Shown in pieces: positions 1 to 14,061 of a DNA stretch of 64,000 nt. The notes below the pieces were generated by a model that saw only the letters and a program-made list of their open reading frames with translations, did no database searches and had not been told where the DNA came from. The position numbers were made by a program, and so were the translations under genes. The stretch covers positions 103,501 through 167,500 of the forward strand of contig RSEE01000126.1 of the NCBI GenBank assembly GCA_003971905.1. The letters are read 5' to 3'. The stretch's first letter is position 1. Each line of letters starts with the position of its first letter. The DNA comes from Moniliella sp. 'wahieum'. Its lineage: Eukaryota; Basidiomycota; Moniliellomycetes; Moniliellales; Moniliellaceae.

Positions 1-2509
1 CTCAGAGCAAGGCGAGGTGAATAGAAAGAGAAAGCGCAAGAGCAAGAGCAAGGACAAGGGTGAAGGCAAGACCATGAGCAAGAAAAGAGCAAAACCATCC
101 CCCCCTCCCATAAACGTTTGTCCTCTGCAGTCCGCGTTTACGTGCAGCCACCCCGGCTGCTTTCTTTCTTTCTCACGCTTCTCGTCCGCTTCCCCATCGC
201 CGACACTGGCGCTGTCACTGACACGGATCCTTCACACCTCATGTGGCGAATGTGGATGCGTGCATGACGCACAGGGAATGAGCATGCAGAGTACCTGAAG
301 GTGCACCTCGGTACCAAATGTGCCCCACAGGGCTGGCGCGACCAGCCTGTCGCGACTCGATTCCGCCGCATGGTAAGATGAGTGCTACGCGCTCTTGGCG
401 GACCGCAACCTGCGAAACGCAGGAGGAAGCCAGCGTCCCGGCGGGGGAGCAGGCGGACAGTCTGGCAATGATGACTGATGACTGTGCCGACGAGACTGAC
501 GATTACGACAAGGATCCACGCTCGTCAGTGATGGTGGCACTGCGGCCGTCGTGCGTTGCGTGTACCCCCACGGCTTGCGGTCTGCCTATGTCCCATGGGG
601 CTACGCCGGCCGCTTTGTGCCCAACCCTCGCCTGACCCCCTTTGATGTGTTTGCTAGCTTTGAATTGCTGTATGTGACAAGCAGCCCCGTTCGAGGTATT
701 ATCGTTTGTTCCGCTCCGCTACCTTTGTTCTGCTTCTGCTTTTCTTTTCCTTCATCGGTTTGCCCCAGGGGGGGGGGGGGGTGCGAGTAGGAAGGTGCCG
801 CGTGGGCCTCCTCGGTGCAGAGACTACTATTTGACCTATGTACCATGTAATTCCTCGTGCGTCTGTTTTGTTTGCTTTTTGTTGTTGGTTTGTGTACGTT
901 GGTTTTCTCTCAGACTGGCCATGACCGCGATCCCTGCTCCTTCAAGCTCCAGAGCAGTGCCACCGGCTCCCCTCCTGTTTCCTATTGTACGGCATGTACG
1001 ACGTATGACCTCGGACCTAGGACCCTCAACTATCGGACCGGTCGACGCCGCGAAATGACACCCGCCAAGTCGACTCTTCTGTGTTGTGTGCTTCGCTGGA
1101 GGGTACTAAGTTGATGTAAGTATCGATCCCTGCTGCCTATTGCTTGGCTCATCTTTCATTATACGTAGCTCCGAATGCACCATTCTCGCTCTGCCTCGCC
1201 CGTCGCGCTTTCCTTCGCTTGGTCCCCTTGGTTTGCTTTGCTTTTGGTTTCCACCTTAGTCTTACATCTGCTTGTGTATACTTACGCCGGGCTTGTTGGC
1301 ATATGTGTCTTTCTCTTCCCAATGGGGCCGAAAGTCTCCGGCTTCGACCTGAACCACGTCTTCCTCGACTTCTCCAGAGCTTCTTCCCCCCAATCTCTGG
1401 GTTCCGCCTGCCTTACATCCTGCAGGCGTCATCAAAGCTAGAGCTAGTAGTATCGACATGAGCCGATCCTAGCTCAGCGCGGAGGGTTACGGAACGGTAA
1501 ACACTCTCAGCGTCTTAGCTTGCTGGCATGCACATGCAGCATGAGTGTAGGGTTCTAGTTACTAGAGAAGCAGGTGGTGTGAGACGATTCAATTGGCCCC
1601 CCTGAGCTGAGGAACTCAAACGCCCACCACTCAACGATGACAAGAAGCCATCCGTTAGCATCGGCTCGATTCCCGTGCGAGGGCTGAGGGCTGAGGCTGA
1701 GCACGGGGGACGGCTGAGGGGGGATGCTACGTGCTGTGGAGAGAGTGGTGTGTGCACGACAGGATCTGAGAAGAAGATGGATGGACAAAGAAAAACCCCC
1801 AAGGACAGAGGTGGTGGTGGGATGTTGGGGCGCAGCGAAGCGCCCAGCCGCTCAGCCTGGCAAGCAGGCTGACCTGGCTGCGCACATTATAGCGCCCCGT
1901 TGGTCTGGGTGGCATTCATGGGCTGCGCACGGAAGAAGACACGCGGAGCCCTTGGTAATCCCACCGTCTTTGTTTTTCTAGTGAGATGAAGAAAAGCAGA
2001 AGCAAAGCCCGCCTGCCGCCCGCTCTTATACCGCCCCGCCCATTCCGCCCGCCAAGGTGGAGGGGCTGCGCCCATTCCGCCCGGGGGGGGCATGCGCAAG
2101 CACTGGGGCGCACCCAGTAGGGTTACCGGGCGCCTGTACGTACATAGTCCACCGCTCGCCTGTCGCCCGTCCCGTGGGCGTCTTAGAGCTTAGTTGGGCC
2201 CTGAGCCTCAGGCCCAACGCCTTATGTCCGACAGACGTGTGGCGGGCTAATGTGGCGCCCCCGCCGGCCGCCCACTGCACGTACTACCCCTGTACCCCAT
2301 CCCGCCTGTCCGGCCAGCATACTCTCTACGGAACACGATCGGCAGCCTGCTCAAGGGGTCAACAGGGAGTGGTGAAGCTTGAAAGAAAAAAGGGGGGGGC
2401 AGGGGGCCATCGCCCCAACCCAGTGCGGGTAGATAGACCAGAGATACCCCTCCCCCCTCCCCTTTCTGGGCGAATCAAACGATAGGGGCGAGCGGCCAGA
2501 TAAGATCGA
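1..2509. other. Gene-poor left flank
   Basis: No convincing gene was found in this stretch. Short open frames exist on both strands but none carries a recognisable motif. A poly-G run of 14 lies at 768-781, and the part from about 2400 onward is purine-rich on the plus strand, mostly G-runs. A weakly protein-like acidic frame near 450-510 could be the end of a gene, but I cannot support it. Confidence 0.5.
768..781. repeat. poly-G tract (14 nt)
   Basis: An uninterrupted run of 14 G. Similar long G/C runs recur at about 10698-10710, 25579-25597, 34920-34930 and 46782-46799. Their length is unreliable in a consensus that shows homopolymer errors elsewhere. Confidence 0.8.
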
Positions 2510-3339
2510 TCAGCAGGGAGGGCAGGGCCAGGGCCTGGGGGGAGGTAGGAGGAAAGAGGGGGGTGATGATGCGAGGGTGGGGGGACGGGGGCAGGGGGGG
2601 AAGGACTGTTCCGGCACATAGGACAGGGAGAGGATCCCATCGAGCCCCGCGTCGATGAGCCGGCCTTGACAAGGAGGGAATAGGGCAAGGGAGGGAAGAG
2701 AAATGCCAGAGGATGGGATGGATGGAATGGGTGCACACGAGAGGGAGGGGAGAGAGAGAGAAAGGGAGAGAATGCTGTGTCCAAGTCGGTGGCGGAACAC
2801 ACACATCGAATCAACTCTGGTCCATCGGCGCATCCACCTCGTTACCGGGTCGGCCAGGGGGGAAGGGGTAGTCACAGCAAGAGGGAAAGTGGACACGGCC
2901 TCATGCGACGGCCGGCCAGTAAACCCAGCTGTGGATCCTGGGCCGGGAGCCGGGATGGGGGCAGGGGCGTGGGTAGGGGTGGAAACCTCAGCCGAAGTGG
3001 TGGCGGCCGAGACGAGGGCGCCAGTGGCCGGTTCGGCGCTCACGGCGTGCGGGACATCGGCGGGCGAAGGAATCGCCGTTCCCAGCGGTTCGCCACCGGA
3101 AACACCAGCCTTGGACATGGCATAGTCACCGCTGTCAAAGAACTTGCGCTCGCGCATGCGCGCCATCGCCGCGGTGGCCGCGCTGCCGTTCAGCCGCGCA
3201 GGCAGGCGGCCGTACTTTTCCAGCGCGGTGCGCTCCTGCGGAGAGAGGGTCTGGGGAGGAGGTCAGGTGAATAGCGCAGACAGAGGGGGTCGGAGAGACG
3301 TACGCTGAGATCGACCTTGTTGCGCTGGGCAGGCAGCAT
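2510..3339 (-). CDS. IGO1: Endosulfine/Igo1-type PP2A inhibitor
   Basis: Proteins of the ENSA/ARPP19/Igo family are small and disordered; once phosphorylated by Greatwall/Rim15 kinase they inhibit PP2A-B55, linking nutrient state or mitosis to phosphatase activity. Exon 1 is exactly 12 codons (MLPAQRNKVDLS). A 53-nt intron (3251-3303, GTACGT...CAG) follows in phase 0. Exon 2 reads TLSPQERTALEKYGRLP, then the family signature ERKFFDSGDYAMSKAG at residues 46-61, with the predicted phosphosite Ser52 inside FDSGDY. Beyond that the chain is Ala/Pro/Ser/Thr-rich and unconserved; the open frame runs to 2510, but the true end may be near 2870 or a further intron may intervene, since family members are usually 100-180 residues. 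A CCA-repeat lies directly upstream of the chosen ATG and is open in the same frame, so the N-terminus could be longer. It is divergent from the Pyp1-type phosphatase gene. The family call is firm; the C-terminus is not. Confidence 0.85.
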
Positions 3340-3349
3340 GGCCGAGGTG

Positions 3350-3387
3350 GGTGGTGGTGGTGGTGGTGGTGGTGGTGGTGGTGGTGG
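3350..3387. repeat. (GGT)n microsatellite beside the IGO1 start
   Basis: About twelve GGT units (CCA on the gene strand) end a few bases upstream of the first IGO1 ATG. In the gene's frame they would encode poly-proline; in the other frames poly-His or poly-Thr. It is either 5' leader or part of an extended N-terminus. Confidence 0.85.
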
Positions 3388-4145
3388 CCGGCGGTGGTGC
3401 CAGGCTGGTCGCGCCTTGCTCCTGCCGCCGGGCGGCCGAGCGGCCCTGGGCGCAGTGGGAAAAAGAAAATCGAAAAGAAAACAACAGGGAAACGGCGGTG
3501 GGCATCACGTGATGGGTTGCGCCAGCTGTGTGCTAGCGCCGAGGGCTGACGTACACCCCGGGGTCGTTTGCAGCGGGGGGTGCTGAAAGTTGAAATGAGG
3601 TCATGACCCATTTGACACGGGGGGGCGTGCGCTGGGGCGTGCTGGGGCAGGAGCGCGGGGGCAGTGCGCTGCTCAGCAGCGGAGGCTGAGTGGGTGAGCG
3701 CTGAGGCAGCTGCGCTGGCTGGCGCCGTGCGGGCTGGTGATCATCCATTCCCCCCCCTCGTTGTGCGTCGACAGCGGGGGGGCCGTGTAGGCGGTACGGC
3801 GGTGTGCGCTGGTGTACCTGGCTCAGCGTCACGATGCATGATGCATTGCATGACAGCCGGCACGTGACGGGTGAGTGTGCTGGCGCGGGTGGCGCAGGGC
3901 CAGTGTGCGGGGCAATCGCCCTTGGCGCGGCCCAGCGCTGCTCGGCCACCGCCAGCAATCACCCATCCTCCGCCTGGTCATCGGTCATCGATCATCGCGC
4001 CTCGCTCGGTTGGGGGCAGTCCCTCGTCACTCGGACGACGCAATCGGAGCACTGGTCGCAGTACCACTAGCAGGCTGGCATCGCCCATCCTCTCTGCCCC
4101 GCCCTCCGCTCCATCTTCTCCCTCTGCTCCATCCCCCCCACCGCC
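3388..4145. promoter_or_regulatory. Divergent promoter region IGO1 / PYP1
   Basis: About 0.75 kb separates two divergent genes and holds no credible ORF. CACGTG-type E-box cores occur near 3507 and 3861, and an ATGCAT-rich palindromic patch lies at about 3834-3853. The last 60 bases before the PYP1 ATG are a C/T-rich leader. Confidence 0.4.
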
Positions 4146-5083
4146 ATGTCCGCCGCCGCCAGCACCCCGCTCAAGTACGCCGATGCCAAGTACATCTTCC
4201 TCACCGACTTTGACGGCACCATCACCCTGCTCGACTCGAACGACCACATGGTCGACAACTACGGCATGGGCTACACCGAGCGCCGCAAGATCAACGAGAA
4301 GATCGTGTCGGAGCAGGTCTCCTACCGCGACGGCTTCCGCCAGATGGTCGAGAGTGTCCACCAGCCCTTCCACAAGATGGAAGCGCTTGTCCGCCGCGAC
4401 GTGACCCTCGACCCGGGCTTCAAGGACTTTCACGCCTTTGCCAAGGCCAACCACATCCCCATCATTGTCGTCTCCTCGGGCATGACCCCCATCATCCGCT
4501 CCATCTTTGCCAACCTCATTGGCGACGAGGAGGCCAGCAAGATCGATGTCATCTCCAACGACGTGCACTTCACCGACCCCGAGGGCAAGGGCGACAGTGG
4601 GAGCTGGTCTACCGCCACCCGGACAAGTACGTCGTTCTTCGTGTTCCCCTTCTCACCTTGTTGCATCTGCGTCTGCGTCTGCGTCTGTGCAGTACAGCTT
4701 ACTCTCCTCTCTGCTCCCTGCGACCACTTACGCGTAGCCACTACGGCCACGACAAGAGTCTCTCCATCTGCCCTACCGCAACCTGGAGCACGCACCCACG
4801 CTCTTTTTGCTGGCGATGGCATTAGCGACATGAGCGCCGCGACGCATGCGGACGTGCTCTTTGTCAAGGACAAGCCCGACAACGATCTGGGCCGGTACTG
4901 CGACCGCAAGGGCTACCCCTACAAGCTGTTTAAAGATTGGACGCAGATCAAGGCGGATGTGCAGGCGATCATTGATGGCAAGGCGCCCAAGGAGATCATG
5001 ACTGACCTGGGCAAGACAACGGGCAAAACGCCGCTGAACTGGAAGCCGAGGCAGCAGCCAAAAAGGTATCTGCCAAGGCGTAG
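4146..5083 (+). CDS. PYP1: HAD-family phosphatase, Pyp1-type
   Basis: This matches the yeast YNL010W/Pyp1 family of HAD phosphatases, which act on phosphorylated polyols and related metabolites in the cytosol. HAD motif I is DFDGTIT, with catalytic Asp21 and Asp23. A VVSSGM segment follows near residue 105 (motif II), and exon 2 carries the metal-binding motif GDGISDMSAA (motif IV). One intron spans 4627-4737 (GTACGT...TAG, 111 nt). Three frame breaks are visible: an A is missing near 4600, before the expected WELVYRHPDN; a T is missing in the T-run at about 4803, before AGDGISD; and one more base is missing near 5030, before a Glu/Ala/Lys-rich tail ending at the TAG at 5081-5083. Read through, the product is about 275 residues, close to family length. 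The 4146 ATG follows a pyrimidine-rich leader and precedes motif I by 20 residues. Confidence 0.85.
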
Positions 5084-5355
5084 GATTTCTAACCCATCTC
5101 CACTTGCGCCAGCAGCACACTGCCTCCGCCACGGCATTAGCTCCCTAGTCACTCTAGTCACTCTAGTCCTCCTGGCGCTCCAACTCGTCACGGCCCACCA
5201 CCCCCTTTTGTAGCTTGCCCACGCTTGCCCAAGCTTGCAGGATCGGCAATCGATAATCGATTTCCTGCTATGACAACAGCTCACTGCCACCATCACACCA
5301 CGCCCCGTGCCACTCTGCGCAGCTGCCAAGCAGCCGTCAGATCCAGGCGAGGCGT

Positions 5356-5381
5356 CAAGCTTCAAGCTTCAAGCTTCAAGG
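5356..5381. repeat. CAAGCTT tandem motif
   Basis: CAAGCTT is repeated three times in tandem. The same HindIII-palindrome motif, in the form TTGAAGCTTGAA, recurs near 23140, 28580, 29061-29094, 40400-40525 and 52925. Confidence 0.8.
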
Positions 5382-6155
5382 CAAAGTGGTGGGTGGTGAG
5401 TAAGTGGAGAGTGGGAGCCACCAGTCGTCAAGTAACGTCAGATCTCAGAGGGGAATAAAGCCTAAGGAGACAGGTGAGTTCTGAGAGAGGGAGATGCAGC
5501 GAGCAGGGAGTGTGTAGTAGGGAGTGTGCAGTAGTGCCCAGCCTGGGAGCGCAACCCTTCAAGGCGAGCGTCACCGGTCACCCGATCAACTGAGTCTGAG
5601 TACACTGAGTATAACTGAGTACCGAGAAGTGCCCAGACGGGCCGGGCCGAGGAACCCTTTTCTCGCAACCGCACTGCCTTCCGCAGTTGCTTGCTGGCTT
5701 TTGCTGTGCAGTGCAGTCGCCAGGGTGGACTTGTTGCCTGGCTTTCAGACCTGAGCGCCTGAGCTCAGGCGAAAGAGGGAGTTTCACCGAGAATCCGGGT
5801 GTGTTGGGCCGACAGTGCGTGCGGGCGAAGACAAGAGGCCAGTGACTAGCCGGGGACGAGGGACCTGTCTAGTGACTACGCAGCGCAGTCGCCAGCCCGT
5901 CGTGAGTACTGAGACTCGGTCTGCTCCAGCCCGGCTCGCACGGCCGGCACGGGCGGGAGGGCTGTGGGGAGGCGCGTCGGGGTGGTGAGCACGGCGTGCA
6001 GTGTGCTGGGCTACGGGTTGAGCAGTACATGCTACTGTACGCGCTAAGCCCTGGCGTTGCGCCGCGAACTCCACCGTTGCATTGGACCGAAAACCGCTCG
6101 CCTCGACCCGGCCGAGCGGTCGGTGGGGATGGTGATGGGGTTCGGCCTTAGGGTG

Positions 6156-6163
6156 TATATATA
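6156..6163 (+). promoter_or_regulatory. TATA box
   Basis: TATATATA lies about 75 bases upstream of the proposed ATG at 6238, in an otherwise GC-rich context. It is a plausible core promoter element for the downstream unknown gene. Confidence 0.45.
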
Positions 6164-6196
6164 CCCCCCGGGGCGCCCACCCGGCACCTAGTGCTA

Positions 6197-6218
6197 ACCG
6201 ACCGACCGACCGACCGAC
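6197..6218. repeat. (ACCG)5 microsatellite
   Basis: Five and a half ACCG units lie between the TATA box and the start of the next gene, in its probable 5' leader. Confidence 0.8.
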
Positions 6219-6237
6219 TGGTGCTGGGCCGCCCCTG

Positions 6238-7361
6238 ATGCCGAAACCTGCTCCCCACTGAAAGACAGCGAGGCAGCTGCCGACGCGCTCCGCCGAGCTA
6301 CGACGAAGCGACCTACACCTCTCCTGCGGCTGCGCCTGGTGCGCGCGCTTCCGCGCCGTCCGGCGTCTCCCCTGCGGCCGGGCCGAGTGCCGGCGCGAGC
6401 ACGGCCGCTGCAGGCTCGGGTTCGCGCGGGCCAAGCAGATGTATGGCAATCCGCTCGCGTCCAATGCCGAGTGGGCGCCGACGGAGCAGGATGCGCGCCT
6501 GACGCAGCTGCCTACGATTGACTTTATGTTGCGTGTCAAGGCACGTTTGGGCCGTAAGGCCGGCACGCCATTCGACCCGCCGCCCGTGAGCTTTTCCGCC
6601 CCGTGCCGCGCTCGGTCTCGAGAGCGGCAGCGGTGCGGGATCCGCCTTTGCGCCCCTAGTGACGCCGTCGTTGGGCAAGGACCGGCTGATCGGGGCCGGT
6701 TTAAGCCCGACTACTGCGGTCGGTGTTGGCTGCGCACGATGTGAGTGCGGCGGACTATGCGCGCTTTTTGGAGGACATATTCACGGCGGGCAAAGGGGTG
6801 GCAAAGGTCAAGTCGTGGCTAACGTTGCGCCGATTGCGATGCACATGGGCATGACGGGGTACTTTGTGACGAAAGCGATTGTCAAGCGGTTTGCCGGCGC
6901 AACGAGCCCTTGGTCGCATACCATCGAGACGTGGCAAGAGACGTTCTTTGGCCCACGGGGGATAGATATGTACGTGGTGCAAAATGAGGAACGCGCGACG
7001 ACCCAAGCCGTGGGCAAGGACACGTTACCCCCCTCCCGCTCCGCCTGACGTGGTCCAAGCGCTACATGCTATGCCGCCGGGACCCGATTCGGACTCGTCC
7101 AGTTCTTCTCTCTCAGTTCCAGTTCCAGTTCCTCCTCCAGCTCCAGCGACTCGGACTCGGACGCACCCCGCCTCTCCAAGCGCGAAAAGAAGGAGCGGAA
7201 AAAACAGCGCAAGAGGGACAAACAGTTGGTCAAAAAGAACCGTGTCAAGAAAAAGAAGGGTACCTACCTCGTCTTTGCCCTCTGCGTAGTACCACGTGGC
7301 CGTCAGCGCCCCCCGCTCCCCTCCCGGTCCGTCCTGGCGCGCTGGGTACGATGCCAAGTGA
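6238..7361 (+). CDS. Conserved unknown protein, PPSY motif and poly-Ser/Lys tail
   Basis: Function not recognised. Stitching frames gives about 375 residues: an N-terminal PPSYDEATY motif (a possible ligand for WW domains of Nedd4-type ubiquitin ligases); an Ala/Ser/Gly linker; a middle globular part beginning MYGNPLASNAEW and including PTIDFMLRVK, SAADYARFLEDIF and, later, NVAPIAMHMGMTGYFVTKAI; then HTIETWQETFFGPRGIDMYV. After this come a Pro-rich stretch, a serine run ending in DSDSD, and a strongly basic tail (KREKKERKKQRKRDKQ) before a hydrophobic TYLVF and a stop at 7359-7361. At least four frame changes are needed. The ordered middle, with consistent reading between breaks, argues for a real gene. 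The acidic-serine then lysine-rich tail suggests RNA, ribosome or nuclear association, but that is inference. It converges with the NAD-GDH gene. Confidence 0.55.
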
Positions 7362-8239
7362 GCCCACATGCTCGGCAGCCCACTGCACGCGGGCCGAACC
7401 AACGGGCGGGTTCCAGTCAAACTACGGTTGTTCACGTCTTTGTAGTTTTGGTCTCCCTCTTCTTTCCTTTTTGGTCCTTTGTTGGCTCAAATTCGTTCCC
7501 CACATTGGGCTCGCGATGTCATTTGGTGTGATGGTATGGTTCGGATCGCCCCCACTTATTGGGCTCAGAGTTAGCTTGTATGCATATAGGGAATTGGGTA
7601 CTTTTCTGTGTACTTACAGAATCGATGGACAGATCATGTTGTTCTCAGTCAGTCGCCCATGCTACGCTCTTCATAACATAGACCTCGATATACAAATTCC
7701 CTCATCGACATCATAGTGGATCCATTCCTTTTTTCCCGCTTGGCACTATCTACCACCACTGAAGTACTACGTTCAGGGTAGCAAGGGTCTGGGAACCCAC
7801 CCCCACCCCCCGCGGCTGCTATCACGACGATGCTCGCGTGCCAGTGAGTTACATGTGGTTTGGTGAGCCGGGGCTTTTAAGGCCAGTCGAACGAAGTCCG
7901 CGGGCCTTACGTTATTTTGGTTGGCCTTGAATACGAAAAGTCGATGAGATATGAAAAGGTGGATGACCTCTCCCTTTTCCCCGCCACAGAAACGTACAGT
8001 GCTGCGATAGAATGCACTCAGTGTCTACAACTCCGGCCCAAGTCAATGTAGTTAACTGGTACCAAAAGAGAGGTAAGGATGTCAAGTACGTGTATACTCA
8101 CGCCATAGTGATGCACATGTAGTTGTGTTCTCATTCTCATATTCCCATCCTCTCGCGTATTTTCACTACTTGCGGTTCACACTTCCAGCTTGTCACTCGA
8201 ATTCAATCATCAATACCTTGTTCTACTCACGACGGTTGG
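7362..8239. other. Convergent 3' intergenic region
   Basis: This lies between two converging genes. It is AT-richer than the flanks and has no open frame with coding character. It presumably holds both 3' UTRs and polyadenylation signals, none of which I can place precisely. Confidence 0.5.
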
Positions 8240-11200
8240 TTACGCTGTTGGCGCGTCTTGGCGAAGCTTGTTGATGTGCTGGTAAAACTGCACGTGGGAC
8301 GCGCCCGAGCCATGGGCATAAATGAAAGACGCCGCGACAAACGCGGCAAAAGCCGAGCGAGCATATGCCACCGGGATGCGCGCCACCAGCACGTCCAGGC
8401 CCACCTTGTTCCGCAGCGTGGCCGGGAAGACATGGGCCATGACGCTGCCGCACGCCCTCGTCGTCGTACAAGTTGGTCGCTGCGATTTCTTCCGAGAGCA
8501 GGTTGAGCGCAGTAGACAGTTCGGTCGACAATACCGAGCGTGCCCGGCCCGAGGCTTGGTGTTCCCTCCAAATCGCTTCGAATTCCATCGCTGCATTGCG
8601 CGCAATGATCGACTGAATGTCCCGCACGTAGCCCAGGTAAAACGGCGTCGGCTTGCCCCCCTGGAACGTCATGTTGAGCAAAAACTCCTCGTCCGTCAGC
8701 GACAGCCCGCACAGCACTTCCAACGACGACGATGTCACCCCGCCCTTGTTGGCACTCGCATCGGGGTAGAGAATGACGCCGTGCTTCTCGAGCTCAATCC
8801 GCGCTTGGCGCGTGATAAACAGGTTGGCACCCTCGACAATGTACTTAAAGTGGGGCTTTCCCTCGGCGTCAAACAGTTTGCCCACATTGGAAATGTTGAT
8901 CGCTTCGGGACGCCCGCCACAGGGGACAAAGAGATCGGCATGAAAGTTGAGGTGGGCCGTGTTGCGGTACGACAGACCGTCCGGGACCACCTCGCCTGAT
9001 GGCAAAGTCACATCCTTGTCTTCGACCAGGACGCGGAAGCCGCCCTTGCCCAGTTTGGCCAGGTCAAACTGATTGATCATCTTGCGCAGCTTGGCCAGGC
9101 GCACCAGTTCCGCCGCCCGGTCCAGCCCGGCCGGATCGTGCAGCACGCCCGCACCATCAATGATGGTTGTGGTCCGGTCCGAAGAGAGAAGAATCTCGTT
9201 CGAGCCCAGGTCGCCGTCCGGACCGCCAGTCTGCACCTTGGTCACCTCCTTCTCCTCCAGCCCAAGGCGACGGTACAAGCCCAACACGTACTGCCGGATC
9301 GAGAGCGACGTCATCCCCCACACGTCGTGTGGCACTCCGCCCAGCGTGGCGGCCGTCTTGCCCGTGGTAAACGATTTCCACCAGGGCGCGCCGCGCGCGC
9401 GCATGTTCCGCGCCCCAGTCCATAAACTCGGCCGTGCCCTCGTCCGGACCAAAGAACAAAATCTCCTCCTTGCCGTACAAGTCGACAATTTCTTCCTTGA
9501 CCCCGGGCGTCTCGCCCTTGATCAGCAAGTCAATCACCGCATCCACGTACTTTTCAAAGCACACTTGCGGCGTGGCCTCGAGCGTGGGCAAAATGGTACC
9601 CTTGGACCCGCCTTCGGGAATGTCCTTGTTCTTCAGGTGCTGGGTCCAGGCCAAGCCATAGTTCTCATCAAACAAGGTGCGTTGGTTGATCGAGTAATTT
9701 TCCCGGTTGCGCGACCGCACAATCCGAATCCCGCCACGCGCAATGTCGGCAAAGCGGACGTGGAAGCCACGGAAATCCGACCCGACCACAAAAAAGATCC
9801 CATACGGCTTGACGGGGTACTCGACCTCGGGCAAAAAGCCAGGATCCAATCGGAACGAAAGCGCCACCTTGGTAGGCGTGTAAAAGTTGGTCTTGAGCAC
9901 ACTCTTGTTGAACGCCAACAACGCTTCGAGCACTTGCAGTTCATGGGTATTGTTCGTGGCCTTGCGGATGCGGTCGTGGATTTGGGTATCGGTAAGAACT
10001 TCTTCCTTGACCAGACGCTGGTACGAAAGCGTCGGCACCAGCTCATCGTCCCCGGCTCCACCGGGGTAATGAATATTGGCAAAGTGAACGTAGAGCAGCC
10101 GGATCAGGTCCGGGAAACGCACCAGCACATCTTGGATGCTGGCCCGGGTAAACGTCTCTTCACGGAAACGCGTCTTGATCTCGTTGAGAATCGAGGCTTG
10201 GGCTGGATCGGTATCGTCCAGCAGGTTGCGCAGCGCTTGGTACGACTGGCCCAGACGATTGCAAAAGTGCTGGGCAAAGAGCCAGCCTACGTAGGCGTAC
10301 GTGGCCTCTTGCACCGCATGGCCTTGCTGCGGGTTGGTCGGGTCGCTGACCTGGAAAAAGGGGTTGTCGGGCAACGTGTAGAGCAGAGAGGCTTCCCGTG
10401 TGATCTGGTTGATCGAGTGTTCAATCGGTGGGTAGCCCGAGACCGGGAGCGGGTTGAGGTAGGCACACAAAATCGTCACGCCATTGCTAAACTGCTCCAC
10501 GTACTTGCGCGAAGAGAAGACCATAAAAGTGGTACAGGTCGCTAAAGCTGGAGAAGTAGTTGCTGGTTGAGCCTTGGCGGTAGCCGATCACCACACGGTG
10601 TTCGAGGCTGCCTTCCACTTGGTAGACCTCTATACCCAAGGACAACCACAGAACCAAAAAAAGATGCAAAGTCAGTACCTAATAGCCGGATATACATGGG
10701 GGGGGGGGGGTGAGACGAAAGCAAAAGGCAATACATACCAATGACGGGACCGGATCGACGCAGGACCTCAGTCATGACTTCCTGGTACATGTCGAGGGTT
10801 TTCTGCGAGGCGCGGGCCAAAAAGTTCGTGTCGGATACCTTGCGCAAGTCGGTAAACGCAGCTGAGGCCGGCTGGGGCACCGGCTGGACAAAGTCCGACT
10901 TGGTGAGAAAGTAGCAGCGCAGCTGTTGCTTGGACTGGGCCGAGACGGATCCGGTGGAGCGGTACGACTCGAGGCGGTACGAGTGCTGAAGCGTCGTGTT
11001 GTTGAGGTAGCGCTGGTCAATGCGGCGCTCCCAGTCGGGCTTGTTGCTCTGGCTAGCGCGGCCGGGCTGGGACGAGTGGATGTAGAGTGCGCCCGAGCCA
11101 TCGTCAGCCTCCTTCGAGGTCGACATCGAGGCTGGGGGTGTGGTTGGTGTAGGCGAGGATCTTGGCGCCAAAGAGGGCCATGACATGGTCTGCAATTGTC

Positions 11201-11485
11201 GCGGGCGCCTCGAGGGCAAAGTAGTTGTCGTCAATGCCGAGGCCGCGGTAAAACCACTGGACTTCGGATTCGACGAGGCTGGCTGGGATAAAGCCCTTGC
11301 TGTGCAGCAGCTCGACCACCTTGGCTGCCTGCTCGTCCTTGCCGTTGAAGACGGGCGTGGCGTAGCCGGCTTGGTTGGGATGATGTGGTCGGCGGGCGTG
11401 CGGGGGGCGGGGGGTGGGGGTGTCGGCCTTGAGCGCGGCGACGCTGGCGGGGACGCCCGAGGCGGCGGTGGCGGCGGGCAGACAT
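8240..11485 (-). CDS. GDH2: NAD-specific glutamate dehydrogenase
   Basis: This is the large fungal NAD-dependent glutamate dehydrogenase, which oxidises glutamate to 2-oxoglutarate and ammonium when amino acids serve as carbon or nitrogen source. Reading through breaks gives about 1,045 residues, the usual length. N-terminal landmarks are GYATPVFNGKDEQ and WFYRGLGIDDNYF. Catalytic-region landmarks are NYSINQRTLFDENYGLAWTQ, GGSKGTILP, the nucleotide-binding segment around DLGSNEIL, and YIVEGANLFIT. The C-terminus ends HINKLRQDAPTA at 8240. One intron is clear, 10630-10738 (GTATGT...TAG, 109 nt), and contains a G/C run of at least 12. Frame changes lie near 8460, 9410 and 10520, and probably one in the Ala/Pro-rich N-terminus, so the 11485 ATG (in the neighbouring frame) is only the best candidate. 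It is divergent from URA5, about 1.7 kb away. Confidence 0.93.

Positions 11486-14061
<2,576 letters not shown>

Larger units (their letters stand above)
5084..6237. other. Intergenic mosaic of short repeats
   Basis: I see no gene. The stretch holds an AAGCTTC triple repeat (5356-5381), a CAATCGATAATCG patch near 5243, a GAGT/ACTGAGTA cluster at about 5587-5625, CTGAGCGCCTGAGC at about 5752, an ACCG tetranucleotide repeat (6197-6218) and a TATA box serving the next gene. A long minus-strand open frame (5784-6566) has no family features and overlaps the next gene. Confidence 0.5.

Noticed and set aside
5784-6566. 260-codon minus-strand open frame
   Set aside because: It overlaps the start and TATA region of the plus-strand unknown gene and shows Arg/Ala/Pro composition only.
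7260-7289. Intron near the end of the unknown gene (GTACCT...TAG)
   Set aside because: At 30 nt it would be shorter than any other intron here; a frame error is more likely.
9073-10545. 490-codon plus-strand open frame
   Set aside because: It is the antisense shadow of the NAD-glutamate dehydrogenase coding strand, which has clear homology.
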